Source: Priestia megaterium (GTDB lineage: Bacteria > Bacillota > Bacilli > Bacillales > Bacillaceae_H). From it: a DNA stretch of 64,000 nucleotides. Position numbers and translations under genes: made by a program. Below the pieces are notes generated by a model. It was not told where the DNA came from. It saw only the letters and a list, made by a program, of their open reading frames with translations, and did not search any database. Positions 52,812 through 61,066 of this stretch are shown here, piece after piece (position 1 is the stretch's first letter; every line of letters starts with the position of its first letter). The stretch covers positions 3,882,001-3,946,000 of the forward strand of contig NZ_CP085442.1 in NCBI RefSeq assembly GCF_023824195.1. Direction: 5' to 3'.

Positions 52812-52837
52812 AAAAAAGCCCTTTTAAAGGGCTTTTG
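52812..52837 (-). terminator. intrinsic terminator of azoR
   Basis: Stem AAAGCCCTTT/AAAGGGCTTT followed by a run of U on the minus strand, 4 nt after the azoR stop. Confidence 0.8.
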
Positions 52838-52840
52838 ACA

Positions 52841-53467
52841 TTAGAACGTTGACGCAACTTCTTTTGCTTTTTCAGATGCTTTTGCTAGAATATTGTCTGC
52901 TTCTGCTGGTGTGTAAGCCATGCCTTCTGCAACAACCAGTTGGAAATCTTGAACACCAATGAAGCTCATCACTGTACGTAAATAGCTTTGAGTAAATTCT
53001 AGCTCTGCCGCAGGGCCTTCTGAATACACGCCTCCACGAGCTTCTAGTAATACTACTTTTTTATCTGAAGCTAATCCTACTGGACCATTTTCAGTATATT
53101 TAAACGTTTTTCCTGCAATTAAAATGTTATCAATATATGCTTTCATTAGTGGAGGGAAGCTTAAGTTCCACATTGGAGCTGAGAAAATAACTTTGTCAGC
53201 TTGTAAAAACTGCTCTACTAATTCACCCATACGCGTTACTTTTTCTAATTCAACAGCTGATAATTCTTCACCAGCTCCAGCTTTTCCCCATGCCGCTAAA
53301 ACATCTCCATCAATGAATGGAACTGTTTCTTTATACAGATCAAGCGTTGTCACTGTATCAGTCGGGTTTGCTGTTTTATACTCATCTAAGAAAACCTGTG
53401 CTAAACGAGTTGAAAATGATGCTTCATCAACCTGCGGATTTACTTTTACATATAATACATTTGCCAT
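52841..53467 (-). CDS. azoR: FMN-dependent NADH-azoreductase
   Basis: A 208-aa flavodoxin-fold quinone/azo reductase: NVLYVKVNPQVDEASFSTRL, FSAPMWNLSFPPLMKAYIDN (FMN loop), LLEARGGVYSEGPAAELEF and a final FIGVQDFQLVVAEGM. It reduces quinones and azo dyes with NADH, protecting thiols. ATG 53467 follows AGGAGATG. Two MhqR-like boxes in the 5' region suggest quinone-responsive repression, as for B. subtilis azoR2. Confidence 0.93.
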   Translation of the reverse strand: MANVLYVKVNPQVDEASFSTRLAQVFLDEYKTANPTDTVTTLDLYKETVPFIDGDVLAAWGKAGAGEELSAVELEKVTRMGELVEQFLQADKVIFSAPMWNLSFPPLMKAYIDNILIAGKTFKYTENGPVGLASDKKVVLLEARGGVYSEGPAAELEFTQSYLRTVMSFIGVQDFQLVVAEGMAYTPAEADNILAKASEKAKEVASTF

Positions 53468-53494
53468 AAATGTCATCTCCTAAAAAGTGTATTT

Positions 53495-53543
53495 TATCAT
53501 TAATTCGAGATATTACTAAACGAATTATCTTTAATTCGAGATT
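53495..53543. promoter_or_regulatory. two MhqR-type operator boxes
   Basis: TATCATTAATTCGAGATA (53495-53512) and TATCTTTAATTCGAGATT (53526-53543) each agree with the MhqR palindrome TATCTCGAATTCGAGATA at 15 of 18 positions, between the azoR start and its presumed promoter. Confidence 0.65.
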
Positions 53544-53584
53544 TATTATATAACGTCATTTTTTATGCGTCAACCTTTTCGCAC

Positions 53585-53609
53585 AAAAAAACTCCGCAAG
53601 CGGAGTTTT
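53585..53609 (-). terminator. intrinsic terminator of the Gly/Pro-repeat gene
   Basis: Stem AAAACTCCG/CGGAGTTTT (53588-53596, 53601-53609), loop CAAG, then A-run (U on the minus strand); covers the stop codon. Confidence 0.85.
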
Positions 53610-54060
53610 ATACACATTGAAATTCTCGAATTTGATTTACATCTACCCCAGCATACACCCAGAAAGATCCTGTCCAGCGATATCCTGCAACTGAGCGTCT
53701 GCCTACAAAGGTTGGGTAAAACCAGTAAGGTCGACCATTTCTCGGCCATATATAGGTGTATCGGTATAAGCACCCTGAAATAGCACCTGGATCAACAGCA
53801 TAAAGTGATGGACCTCCTGAACCTAGCTTTGGTGTAGGTGTAAAAGCTGGCGGTGGACTTGAAGGCGGCTGCGCTCCTCCCTGCGGCGGAAACCCTTGGC
53901 CCCCTCCTCCAGGTGGTGGCGGTGGAAATCCTTGACCTCCTCCAGGTGGCGGCGGCGGAAATCCTTGACCTCCCCCTCCAGGTGGAAACGATGGAAACCC
54001 TTGGCCTCCTCCAGGTGGAAACAAATTTTGAAAACGTGGATCGTATTGATATGGATACAT
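53608..54060 (-). CDS. Gly/Pro-repeat protein with conserved aromatic C-terminal domain
   Basis: A 150-aa protein. Residues 15-72 are imperfect repeats of PPGGGQGFP with varying Pro and Gly runs; the tail (about 85-150) is Tyr/Trp/Arg-rich (YRYTYIWPRNGRPYWFYPTF, GYRWTGSFWVYAGVDV). No signal peptide. AAAGGGGGAG precedes ATG 54060. The composition is that of a spore-coat or surface structural protein, but the gene has not been identified by me. Confidence 0.75.
   Translation of the reverse strand: MYPYQYDPRFQNLFPPGGGQGFPSFPPGGGGQGFPPPPPGGGQGFPPPPPGGGGQGFPPQGGAQPPSSPPPAFTPTPKLGSGGPSLYAVDPGAISGCLYRYTYIWPRNGRPYWFYPTFVGRRSVAGYRWTGSFWVYAGVDVNQIREFQCV
53885..54025 (-). repeat. GC-rich tandem repeats coding PPGGGQGFP units
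   Basis: Four imperfect 27-36-bp units rich in CCTCCAGGTGG/CGGCGG triplets, inside the Gly/Pro-repeat gene. Copy number is likely variable between strains. Confidence 0.8.
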
Positions 54061-54200
54061 ACGCACTCCCCCTTTATAATGCTTGCTACGTTACAGTATG
54101 CATCATAATGAAGATAGGTGAATGTCTACTTTTACCTTCTATAGACTAATTGAACTATGTCAAACTTGGTGAGCTTAAAGGGGAACCTTATCGGAGGAAA

Positions 54201-54237
54201 TAATAAATCCAACACGGAAACTACTTGCGTGTTGGAT
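54201..54237 (-). terminator. intrinsic terminator
   Basis: Perfect 10-bp stem ATCCAACACG/CGTGTTGGAT (54207-54216, 54228-54237) with a U-rich but interrupted tail; the stop codon of the 54221 gene lies in the loop. Confidence 0.7.
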
Positions 54238-54766
54238 CTGCTTGCGGAAAATATTTTTCAATAAAATTATACAGCCAAAATACGGTAATCAAAATAGGAG
54301 CTATCAGAAAAGGATGTTGAATCCACATTTTCACCAGTACCTTTTCAAATGACGGAATCGATTTTAACACTTGAAATAACGAGCTTCCGCTAAAAATAAC
54401 GCTCGTTCCTATCAATAAAAACGATAGCCAGTTAAATTGATCCATCCACATGCTCATAGAGATATAAAAACTAACACCCGTTCCTATGCCCCCCATTATT
54501 CCGCTTAAAATACTTTTTACCGAAAAAGGAATCCCTACAAACCATCCGGCTCCTAGTCCTGCACACCCTGCTAAAATGCTAGAAAAAAGCAGCGGCTGCT
54601 CAAGCCAGAGACATGCATTCACTCCAACCACTAAGGTGACATGTATTCCTACGTGAAGGGAAATTCTTTTGCCCACAGGCTCTGAAACATAATGATAGTA
54701 GCGCCCGCTATAAAAAATTGTCCACCATAATAATAAAAATGCTGTCACGCTTGCCCCTATAATCAT
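54221..54766 (-). CDS. hypothetical polytopic membrane protein
   Basis: A 181-aa protein with about five hydrophobic helices, including Gly-rich stretches (LAGCAGLGAGWFVGIPF, ILSGIMGGIGTGVSF). AGAGGTG lies 5 nt before ATG 54766 . No family recognised. Monocistronic. Confidence 0.7.
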   Translation of the reverse strand: MIIGASVTAFLLLWWTIFYSGRYYHYVSEPVGKRISLHVGIHVTLVVGVNACLWLEQPLLFSSILAGCAGLGAGWFVGIPFSVKSILSGIMGGIGTGVSFYISMSMWMDQFNWLSFLLIGTSVIFSGSSLFQVLKSIPSFEKVLVKMWIQHPFLIAPILITVFWLYNFIEKYFPQADPTRK

Positions 54767-55452
54767 AAACACACCTCTCTACGTTATGATTCTATTAATC
54801 TCTATCTATTATTTTCCTAATATCCTGTGTCTCTTATTCAGTAATCTATCCGTATACCTTCCATACGTTCGTTCATCAGCAAGAAAGTAGAATATAACTG
54901 TATTCTTGTCTCAACTGTTTACTTGTGGGAGTGCTAAGAAGTTGAATGTCTGCATTTAGAAAAAGATAGTGTAGAACACTTTCTCTTATCTTTACTATTA
55001 TTCATATGTATAGCTTGCTAGATTTAGTCCTCGCAGTTTAGAATTTTTCAGTCGTTCGTATGAAACTATTTGCCCTTTCTTTCGTTATATATACACGTTC
55101 CTTTATCTTTTCACGTGCAAAAAAAGATAAATTCCTATAATATGTTTTCATATTAACCTTTAAGGAGATAAAGAAGATGAATTGAATAAATCCCTGCAAA
55201 TAGAGTTTTTAGAAAAAAGAAATTGTTATCATTTCTCCTATTTATGTTATAGAATAATTCATGTATAATAAGAGGCTGTATGGTAACGCAGCTTGCGACA
55301 TATCTTTTCTTACTTTTAGCAAGTCTATATTCAAAGCAAAAACTGCAAAGTGGGGTTAGTGCGACTCTTCATTAATCGACTTTGCATTAAAAACCAGCAT
55401 TTTTCTTTTATCATAAAGAAAGAATGAGATTTAATAGTGACAGGTGAATAAT
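54767..55452. other. intergenic region, 686 bp, with an inverted repeat
   Basis: Long AT-rich stretch between two divergent genes. No convincing gene. At 55144-55157 a strong AAGGAGAT precedes ATGAATTGA, a two-codon frame; TTG 55180 opens a 28-codon frame without protein character. TGCAAAGT (55344-55351) and ACTTTGCA (55379-55386) form an 8-bp inverted repeat with a 27-nt GC-rich interior, about 70 nt before the RodA start. A rodA promoter must lie here, but I could not fix it. Confidence 0.5.
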
Positions 55453-56619
55453 ATGGGTGAAAATCAAAGAAATGTTAGTAGATTTGACTGGAACTTGGCT
55501 TTCCTAATCTTCCTATTGTTTTGCGTAAGCGTTGTGGCAATCCATAGTGCTGAAAAAATTGGGCAGTATGATAAGAACTTCGTAGCGCAACAAGTTGTTT
55601 TTTATATAATCGGAATGGTGATTATAGGGTTTGTCATGCGTTTTGACTCCGATCAGCTTCAAAAGCTAACGTGGGTTTTTTATGGATTTGGGAACTTTTT
55701 ATTGCTTCTTTTACTAGTGGCTCCGTCAAGCATTGCCAGAGAAATTAACGGGGCAAAAAGTTGGTTCACACTTCCAGGCTTTTCGTTACAGCCATCAGAG
55801 TTTATGAAAGTGTTTTTGATTATCACACTGAGCACGGTCATTGTGAAACACAATGAAAAATATCGTATCCGGACAGTAAGAGAAGACTTTTTACTGCTTG
55901 GTAAACTGGGTGCTGTACTTGCTTTACCTTTATTATTAATCATGCAGCAGCCTGACTTAGGTACCGCTCTTGTGTTCTTAGCAATCACGGTTGGACTTGT
56001 ATTTGTTTCAGGCGTAAGCTGGAAAATCATCGCGCCTGCATTTTTAGGTATTACGGCGGTTGGTTCTGTCATTTTGGGACTTGTTGTTTATGCACCTAGC
56101 CTATTAGAAAAGTATCTAGGGGTTAAGCAATACCAATTTGGACGTATTTATTCTTGGCTTGATCCTGAGTCATATAGTTCGGGAGAGGGTTATCATTTAA
56201 AGAAATCGTTAGATGCGATTGGATCAGGAATGGTAAACGGTAAAGGAATTGGAAATGGAGTTGTCTATTTGCCAGAGGGACAGACCGACTTTATTTTTGC
56301 GGTTATTGGAGAAGAGTTTGGCTTTATCGGCGCCAGCATTGTTATTAGTCTTTTCTTCGTACTCGTTTATTACTTGATCAAGCTAGGCCTTGAAACAAAA
56401 AATGAATTCAATTCTTACTTATGTGTAGGCGTTATTTCAATGCTTACGTTCCACGTATTTCAAAATATCGGTATGACCATTCAAGTCTTGCCTATTACCG
56501 GAATTCCACTTCCTTTTATTTCGTATGGAGGTAGTTCACTGATGGGGAACATGTTTGCAATGGGTCTGATGTTTGGAATCTCATGGCATCACAAACGCTA
56601 TATGTTTGGAAATGATTAA
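55453..56619 (+). CDS. rodA: FtsW/RodA/SpoVE family peptidoglycan glycosyltransferase (RodA-like)
   Basis: A 388-aa ten-helix SEDS protein. SEDS signature positions are visible: KSWFTLPGFSLQPSEFMKV, MQQPDLGTALVF (catalytic Asp), YLPEGQTDFIFAVIGEEFGF and LPITGIPLPFISYGGSSLMG. It polymerises lipid II into glycan strands with a class B PBP. Motifs and length are closer to RodA than to FtsW, but a paralogue is possible. ATG 55453 follows AGGTGA; the GTG at 55444 is part of the SD. Confidence 0.9.
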   Translation: MGENQRNVSRFDWNLAFLIFLLFCVSVVAIHSAEKIGQYDKNFVAQQVVFYIIGMVIIGFVMRFDSDQLQKLTWVFYGFGNFLLLLLLVAPSSIAREINGAKSWFTLPGFSLQPSEFMKVFLIITLSTVIVKHNEKYRIRTVREDFLLLGKLGAVLALPLLLIMQQPDLGTALVFLAITVGLVFVSGVSWKIIAPAFLGITAVGSVILGLVVYAPSLLEKYLGVKQYQFGRIYSWLDPESYSSGEGYHLKKSLDAIGSGMVNGKGIGNGVVYLPEGQTDFIFAVIGEEFGFIGASIVISLFFVLVYYLIKLGLETKNEFNSYLCVGVISMLTFHVFQNIGMTIQVLPITGIPLPFISYGGSSLMGNMFAMGLMFGISWHHKRYMFGND

Positions 56620-56646
56620 AGAGAGACGATGGTCTCTCTTTTTTCT
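56619..56646 (+). terminator. intrinsic terminator of rodA
   Basis: Stem AAGAGAGAC/GTCTCTCTT (56619-56627, 56632-56640), 4-nt loop, followed by TTTTTC. Confidence 0.88.
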
Positions 56647-56718
56647 TTTATCTCCCTATTAAGCATGCTACAATAAAGAAAACGCTTCCGAATTCTGTTT
56701 TAAAAGGAGTAGATATGC

Positions 56719-56838
56719 ATGCTTGATTACCAATATCGGCGCAAAGCCTATGCTATTTTGTTAAAACAGACATCCGTACCTTCATCTACAACTTCTTTTT
56801 TCACCTGGCTCATACAGCTACTAAAACGAAACGCATAA
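56719..56838 (+). CDS. 39-aa basic microprotein, hypothetical
   Basis: ATG 56719 follows AAAAGGAG by 9 nt; an out-of-frame ATG 4 nt before it stops at once. The peptide begins MLDYQYRRKAYAILLKQT and ends FFTWLIQLLKRNA, with a hydrophobic-basic C-terminus that could be membrane-bound. It is followed by a strong terminator, which supports a real transcript. No family recognised. Confidence 0.6.
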   Translation: MLDYQYRRKAYAILLKQTSVPSSTTSFFTWLIQLLKRNA

Positions 56839-56863
56839 AAAAAGGTGTGCAATTGCACACCTT
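56838..56863. terminator. bidirectional intrinsic terminator
   Basis: Palindrome AAAGGTGTGCAATTGCACACCTTT flanked by A and T runs, shared by the microprotein and the SulP gene (stop at 56864). Confidence 0.88.
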
Positions 56864-58312
56864 TTATTTATGCGTCAGCGACGTTAAGCCAATTTGCCTT
56901 ACGATTTTTTTACTCTCTTCATTTAGTCCTTTTACAATAACCTTTTTATTCAATTGCTCGTACTTATCGATAATTTTTGAGATGCCAATCACGGCCGATT
57001 GATCCCATATATGAGAAGAACTAAAATCAATAATGATGGTATCTGGGTCTGTTTCATACTGAAATTCATCCATGAAGAAACTGATGGTGGCAAAAAATAA
57101 TTGCCCTGAAACCCTGTATTGTTTCATATTGCCTTCTGTTTGTGAAGTTGTTTTGATTTTAGCCATCTTCCAGCCAAATACAATGGTACTTAAAACAATA
57201 CCTACCATTACTCCTAATGCTAAGTTATGTGTAAACAATACGATAACCACCGTAACAACCATTACAATGGCATCCGATAGAGGATATTTCGTTAAGTCTT
57301 TAAGGGACTGCCAATCAAATGTACCGGCAGCTACCATAAACATAACGCCTACAAGAGCAGCCATTGGAATTTGTTTAACAACATCGCCAAGCACCATAAT
57401 TAAGAACAATAAAAAGACTCCGGCGACTAAGGTAGATAACCTTCCTCGTCCCCCTGATTTTACATTAATCATAGATTGTCCAATCATGGCACAGCCAGCC
57501 ATTCCTCCAAAGAAGCCTGTTACAATATTAGCGATGCCTTGACCGCGCGCTTCTTTATTTTTATTCGAAGGCGTATCTGTAATTTCGTCCAGTACCGTTG
57601 CCGTTAGCATAGATTCAAGTAGGCCTACAATCGCCAAAGGAAGCGAATAAGGTAAAATGATAAGCAGTGTCTCCACTGATAAATCAACCTTCGGAAAATG
57701 AAGAACCGGCAGTGAACGCGTAATATTCCCCATATCTCCTACCGTTTTTAAATCTAAATGAAAGACAATCGCTACAATCGTCATCAAGACAATAGCAACA
57801 AGCGGAGATGGTATTGCTTTGGTCATGAACGGAAATAAATAGACGATGAGCAGCGTTCCGGCTACCATTGCGTACATCATCCAATTTGCTCCTTCAAAAT
57901 GCGGAAGCTGTGCTGTAAAAATTAAAATACCCAGCGCATTTACAAATCCAATCATAACTGTTTGAGGAAGAAACGATAAAAACCTTCCTACTTTCAAAAC
58001 ACCAAGTAAAATTTGAATGATTCCAGTTAAAACAGTAGCTGCAAATAAATACTCAATGCCGTGATCTTTGACTAAGTTAATCATCAATAAAGACATTGCT
58101 CCTGTTGCAGCTGAAATCATAGCTGGTCTTCCGCCTGTAAAAGCAATCACAATTGCCATACAAAAAGATGCATACAGACCAACCATGGGATCGACACCGG
58201 CGATAATGGAAAAAGCAAGGGCTTCTGGAATAAGCGCAAGAGCAACTGTCATCCCAGACAAAATATCTGCTCGAACGTTTGAAAACCACTGCTGTTTAAT
58301 ACTTGCCATCAT
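56864..58312 (-). CDS. SulP family inorganic anion transporter with STAS domain
   Basis: A 482-aa protein: SulP transmembrane domain (residues 1-380; [33 protein letters not shown] start, [20 protein letters not shown]) and a C-terminal STAS domain (about 395-480, [18 protein letters not shown]). It could carry sulfate or bicarbonate (BicA-like). The STAS domain binds nucleotides or regulators. Start ATG at 58312 or 58309 after AGAGGTGAT. Confidence 0.9.
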   Translation of the reverse strand: MMASIKQQWFSNVRADILSGMTVALALIPEALAFSIIAGVDPMVGLYASFCMAIVIAFTGGRPAMISAATGAMSLLMINLVKDHGIEYLFAATVLTGIIQILLGVLKVGRFLSFLPQTVMIGFVNALGILIFTAQLPHFEGANWMMYAMVAGTLLIVYLFPFMTKAIPSPLVAIVLMTIVAIVFHLDLKTVGDMGNITRSLPVLHFPKVDLSVETLLIILPYSLPLAIVGLLESMLTATVLDEITDTPSNKNKEARGQGIANIVTGFFGGMAGCAMIGQSMINVKSGGRGRLSTLVAGVFLLFLIMVLGDVVKQIPMAALVGVMFMVAAGTFDWQSLKDLTKYPLSDAIVMVVTVVIVLFTHNLALGVMVGIVLSTIVFGWKMAKIKTTSQTEGNMKQYRVSGQLFFATISFFMDEFQYETDPDTIIIDFSSSHIWDQSAVIGISKIIDKYEQLNKKVIVKGLNEESKKIVRQIGLTSLTHK

Positions 58313-58432
58313 GATGGTTTATCACCTCTTATGAATTTTTTATACGATTTTCGACTTTCACGAAAATCAAAGCCGTTTTTAACGTATCAAATCGTACCAT
58401 ACAATTTCCCGTTTGGAAACAATTAATTTTCA

Positions 58433-58478
58433 CAAATAAAAAGACGAGAAGCTTGATTGCTTCTCGTCTTTTTATTTG
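58433..58478. terminator. strong intrinsic terminator of deoD
   Basis: Perfect 20-bp stem (58433-58452, 58459-58478), core AAAGACGAGAAGC, 6-nt loop, A/T runs on both sides. Confidence 0.93.
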
Positions 58479-58531
58479 TTACGCCGCAGTATTTCGCTGC
58501 TATTCAGCAAATAAACGAAACGAAATTATGT

Positions 58532-59236
58532 TCATTCATTAATTGCTGCTTCAAGCGCAACAACAATCATATCGTTAAACGTCGTTTGACGCTCTTCTGA
58601 CGTTGTTTCTTCACCAGTGAAAATGTGATCACTTACTGTTAAAACCGATAAAGCATTACGACCGTATTTAGCAGCTAGCGTATACAAAGCCGTTGTTTCC
58701 ATTTCAACTGCCAATACGCCGTGAGCTGCCAATTTTTCTAGCTGGCCGTCTTCATTGTAAAATTGATCAGATGTAAATACACTTCCTACTTTTAACTGAA
58801 GGCCTTTTTCAACACCTGCATCGTAAGCGCGCTTTAATAAATCAAAGTTAGCTGTCGGTGCATAGTCAATAGGACCAAATTTAACGCGGTTCATTTGTGA
58901 ATCACTTGACGAAGACATGGCTAAAATAACGTCACGTACTTTTACATCTTTTTGAATTGCTCCGCATGTACCAACGCGAATTAGGTTTTGAACACCATAT
59001 TCATTCATTAGTTCATTTACATAAATAGCAATTGATGGTACACCCATTCCTGTTCCTTGAACAGAAACGCGCTTTCCTTTATATGTTCCTGTAAATCCAA
59101 GCATACCGCGCACTTCGTTATAGCAAGTTACATCTTCTAAAAATGTTTCTGCAATGTATTTTGCACGAAGTGGATCACCTGGAAGTAAAATCGTTTCTGC
59201 AATATCACCTTGTTTTGCCCCAATATGTACGCTCAT
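58532..59236 (-). CDS. deoD: purine nucleoside phosphorylase DeoD
   Basis: A 234-aa trimeric-type PNP of the hexameric NP-II family: [20 protein letters not shown] (phosphate site), [54 protein letters not shown] (ribose binding) and [11 protein letters not shown] (catalytic Asp). It phosphorolyses purine (deoxy)nucleosides. ATG 59236 follows TAGGAGGTA; the frame is open 27 codons upstream. Order deoD-yodL-yodM here is as in B. subtilis. Confidence 0.95.
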   Translation of the reverse strand: MSVHIGAKQGDIAETILLPGDPLRAKYIAETFLEDVTCYNEVRGMLGFTGTYKGKRVSVQGTGMGVPSIAIYVNELMNEYGVQNLIRVGTCGAIQKDVKVRDVILAMSSSSDSQMNRVKFGPIDYAPTANFDLLKRAYDAGVEKGLQLKVGSVFTSDQFYNEDGQLEKLAAHGVLAVEMETTALYTLAAKYGRNALSVLTVSDHIFTGEETTSEERQTTFNDMIVVALEAAINE

Positions 59237-59330
59237 TTCGTACCTCCTATATGTAAAAAATCTTACGCTTTCACTATACCATATTGTATCCCTTGCATGT
59301 CTATTTACTTCTAACATTATGCGTCAAAAA

Positions 59331-59375
59331 TAAAAAGACATACTGCCCAAAAAATGGCGTAGTATGTCTTTTTAT
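59331..59375. terminator. terminator-like palindrome upstream of deoD
   Basis: Stem AAAAAGACATACT/AGTATGTCTTTTT (59332-59344, 59361-59373) with extra GCC/GGC pairing. It lies 5' of deoD and before the divergent small gene, so which transcript it ends is unclear. Confidence 0.55.
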
Positions 59376-59430
59376 ATAAGGGTACGCTAATAGCGCAAGG
59401 GATTTACTAACGTTAGCTGAGGTGATATGT

Positions 59431-59583
59431 ATGGGAAAAAAACATCGCAACCGAATTAATTCGCCTAAAAAGAATAATCATATTCCAAAAGAAGCAATTA
59501 TAGCAGAACATGAAGCCCATGGAGATGAATATTCAGCAACAAACCGAAAAAATGGCCCTGGCCATCATACTCGTGATTACTAA
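59431..59583 (+). CDS. 50-aa His/Lys-rich small protein, hypothetical
   Basis: ATG 59431 follows GAGGTGATAT by 2-6 nt. The peptide begins MGKKHRNRINSPKKNNHIPK and ends NGPGHHTRDY; it is hydrophilic, basic and glycine/histidine-rich, like the short acid-soluble-type spore proteins of Bacillus, though I do not recognise the family. Followed by a weak bidirectional terminator. Confidence 0.6.
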   Translation: MGKKHRNRINSPKKNNHIPKEAIIAEHEAHGDEYSATNRKNGPGHHTRDY

Positions 59584-59600
59584 GGGTTAACATATAAATA

Positions 59601-59625
59601 AAAAGCGGCCAGATAGGTCGCTTTT
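59601..59625. terminator. bidirectional terminator
   Basis: Stem AAAAGCG..CC with GG..CGCTTTT (59601-59610, 59616-59625; one mismatch), loop AGATA; between the 50-aa gene and yodL. Confidence 0.7.
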
Positions 59626-59634
59626 ACCTTATGT

Positions 59635-59958
59635 TTAACGTACGTGCAGGCGGTTCACTTTTTGCCAGCCGTCTGTCCATAGCTTGTAGTAATACTTTCC
59701 TCGAGTACCTTCATCAATTAACAAAATATCGCCTGTGCTAATAAACCTCGCATCACAATCTTTTGGCAAATTATCAGCAATATTAAACATCTGAAATACT
59801 TGTGTTGCTGCGTCTTGATGATCGAATGCTGTAATCGTTAGACGATGGACAGGCTTATATCCGCGCTTTTCGCCTTTTTCTTCTGTTTGCATAATGGTTA
59901 CATCATATTCTGTGCTAATATTAAATTGTTTTTTTATTGTGGTCCACACACTCAACAT
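59635..59958 (-). CDS. yodL: YodL domain protein
   Basis: A 107-aa protein matching the YodL domain: DVTIMQTEEKGEKRGYKPVH, ITAFDHQDAATQVFQMFNIA, ARFISTGDILLIDEG and RGKYYYKLWTDGWQKVNRLH. Function unknown; expression in B. subtilis is sporulation-linked. ATG 59958 follows GGAGGGAAGA. Order deoD-yodL-yodM is conserved. Confidence 0.82.
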   Translation of the reverse strand: MLSVWTTIKKQFNISTEYDVTIMQTEEKGEKRGYKPVHRLTITAFDHQDAATQVFQMFNIADNLPKDCDARFISTGDILLIDEGTRGKYYYKLWTDGWQKVNRLHVR

Positions 59959-60204
59959 TCTTCCCTCCACCCAAAAGCAAGTATTTACTCTTTTACGTCA
60001 TGTATTCTTATATAATTAGTGATAAAATCCGAAAATCCTTTATCGAATCAAAACGTTTTTTGTCGAAATTACTAGTTTTTTCTTATTAAACATGTACATA
60101 AAATATTTGTTTCCCATTTTATCATTAGTTGTTTTTGAATGGATGAATCAATAGGCCTACTTAAACAAAATGAAATATTAACGAAAAAAATGTAACCATT
60201 GCTC

Positions 60205-60831
60205 CTATTTTTGGTTATATAGGCGCTTAGAAAGGAGGTAGACCACTAAAGACCAAGCAAGTCCTAAACAATATCCTGCTAGTATATCCGTTAAAAAGTG
60301 TACGCCTAAATACAAACGGCTAAATCCAATTAATAAAATAACAATAGCAATTACGCATGCAGCTGCCGTTTTAATAGCCCTGCTTCTTGTATACATCCAT
60401 ATTAACAAAAGTACTCCGCTGTAAAACGCCATTGAGTTCATGGCATGTCCGCTCGGAAAACTATAGTGAGAGGCGGGAACGACTTGACTCCAATCAGGTC
60501 TTGGTCTTGCAAAAATCTCCTTCAATCCCCAATTTAAAGCGCGAACTCCCCAAAAAACGAGCGTGATATATATAGCGAGCAATCCTTTTCGTTTATAAAG
60601 AAGAAATACTATAATCGCAAACCATATTGGCGCAGTGACATACCAAGATCCTACGGTTGTTATAAATATGATGATGGGTGTTAACGTGTCCGTCCTCCAT
60701 CCTTCAATAGTATGAAGTACATTAAAGTCAAGCTGTTTCACCCAAGGTGTATTAAACGTAAATAAAATGAGTAAAAAGAAAGCTAAAAGCGATACAATAA
60801 ATAGAGAATATTTTGTAGTGCGATTTACCAT
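60205..60831 (-). CDS. yodM: PAP2 family phosphatase (YodM-like)
   Basis: A 208-aa six-helix protein with the complete PAP2 active site: KEIFARPRPDW (KX6RP), HYSFPSGHAMNSMAF (PSGH) and FSRLYLGVHFLTDILAGY (SRX5HX3D). It probably dephosphorylates undecaprenyl pyrophosphate or a related lipid. GGAGGAAAT precedes the ATG. It follows yodL in the deoD block. Confidence 0.9.
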   Translation of the reverse strand: MVNRTTKYSLFIVSLLAFFLLILFTFNTPWVKQLDFNVLHTIEGWRTDTLTPIIIFITTVGSWYVTAPIWFAIIVFLLYKRKGLLAIYITLVFWGVRALNWGLKEIFARPRPDWSQVVPASHYSFPSGHAMNSMAFYSGVLLLIWMYTRSRAIKTAAACVIAIVILLIGFSRLYLGVHFLTDILAGYCLGLAWSLVVYLLSKRLYNQK

Positions 60832-60854
60832 TTTTTATTTCCTCCAACCTATTA

Positions 60855-60886
60855 AAAGAAAAAGCATGTAGCGTTCTACATGCTTT
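60855..60886 (-). terminator. intrinsic terminator
   Basis: Perfect 11-bp stem AAAGCATGTAG/CTACATGCTTT (60861-60871, 60876-60886), loop CGTT, then CTTTTAAT on the minus strand. Confidence 0.85.
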
Positions 60887-61004
60887 ACTTATTCACACGT
60901 TTTGGCTGAATATAGTCTTCTGGCCTAGGAGCTTGATGAACGACAAATTCAGCCGAAAATTCCTCTTTTGCATTTATTTTTTTCGTTTGCTTTGATTGCG
61001 GCAT
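60885..61004 (-). CDS. 39-aa charged small protein, hypothetical
   Basis: ATG 61004 follows GGAGAGAGG by 4-6 nt. The peptide begins MPQSKQTKKINAKEEFSAEF and ends APRPEDYIQPKRVNK; hydrophilic, no helix of membrane type. Followed by a strong terminator. No family recognised. Confidence 0.65.
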   Translation of the reverse strand: MPQSKQTKKINAKEEFSAEFVVHQAPRPEDYIQPKRVNK

Positions 61005-61066
61005 ATACCTCTCTCCTTTCTTTTTACTGTCTTTAATATACGAAAAATAAAGGAGAGCTATGCACG

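Noticed and set aside
53885..54025. CRISPR-like spaced repeats
   Set aside because: The periodic GC-rich words are coding repeats for Gly/Pro units, not direct repeats with unique spacers.
55157..55267. Strong SD with a two-codon ATG frame and a following 28-codon TTG frame before rodA
   Set aside because: The ATG frame stops at once and the TTG frame has no protein character; noted only as part of the intergenic region.
57072..57542. 156-codon plus-strand frame opposite the SulP transporter
   Set aside because: Low-complexity Thr/Ile/Pro-rich shadow of membrane-helix codons on the other strand.
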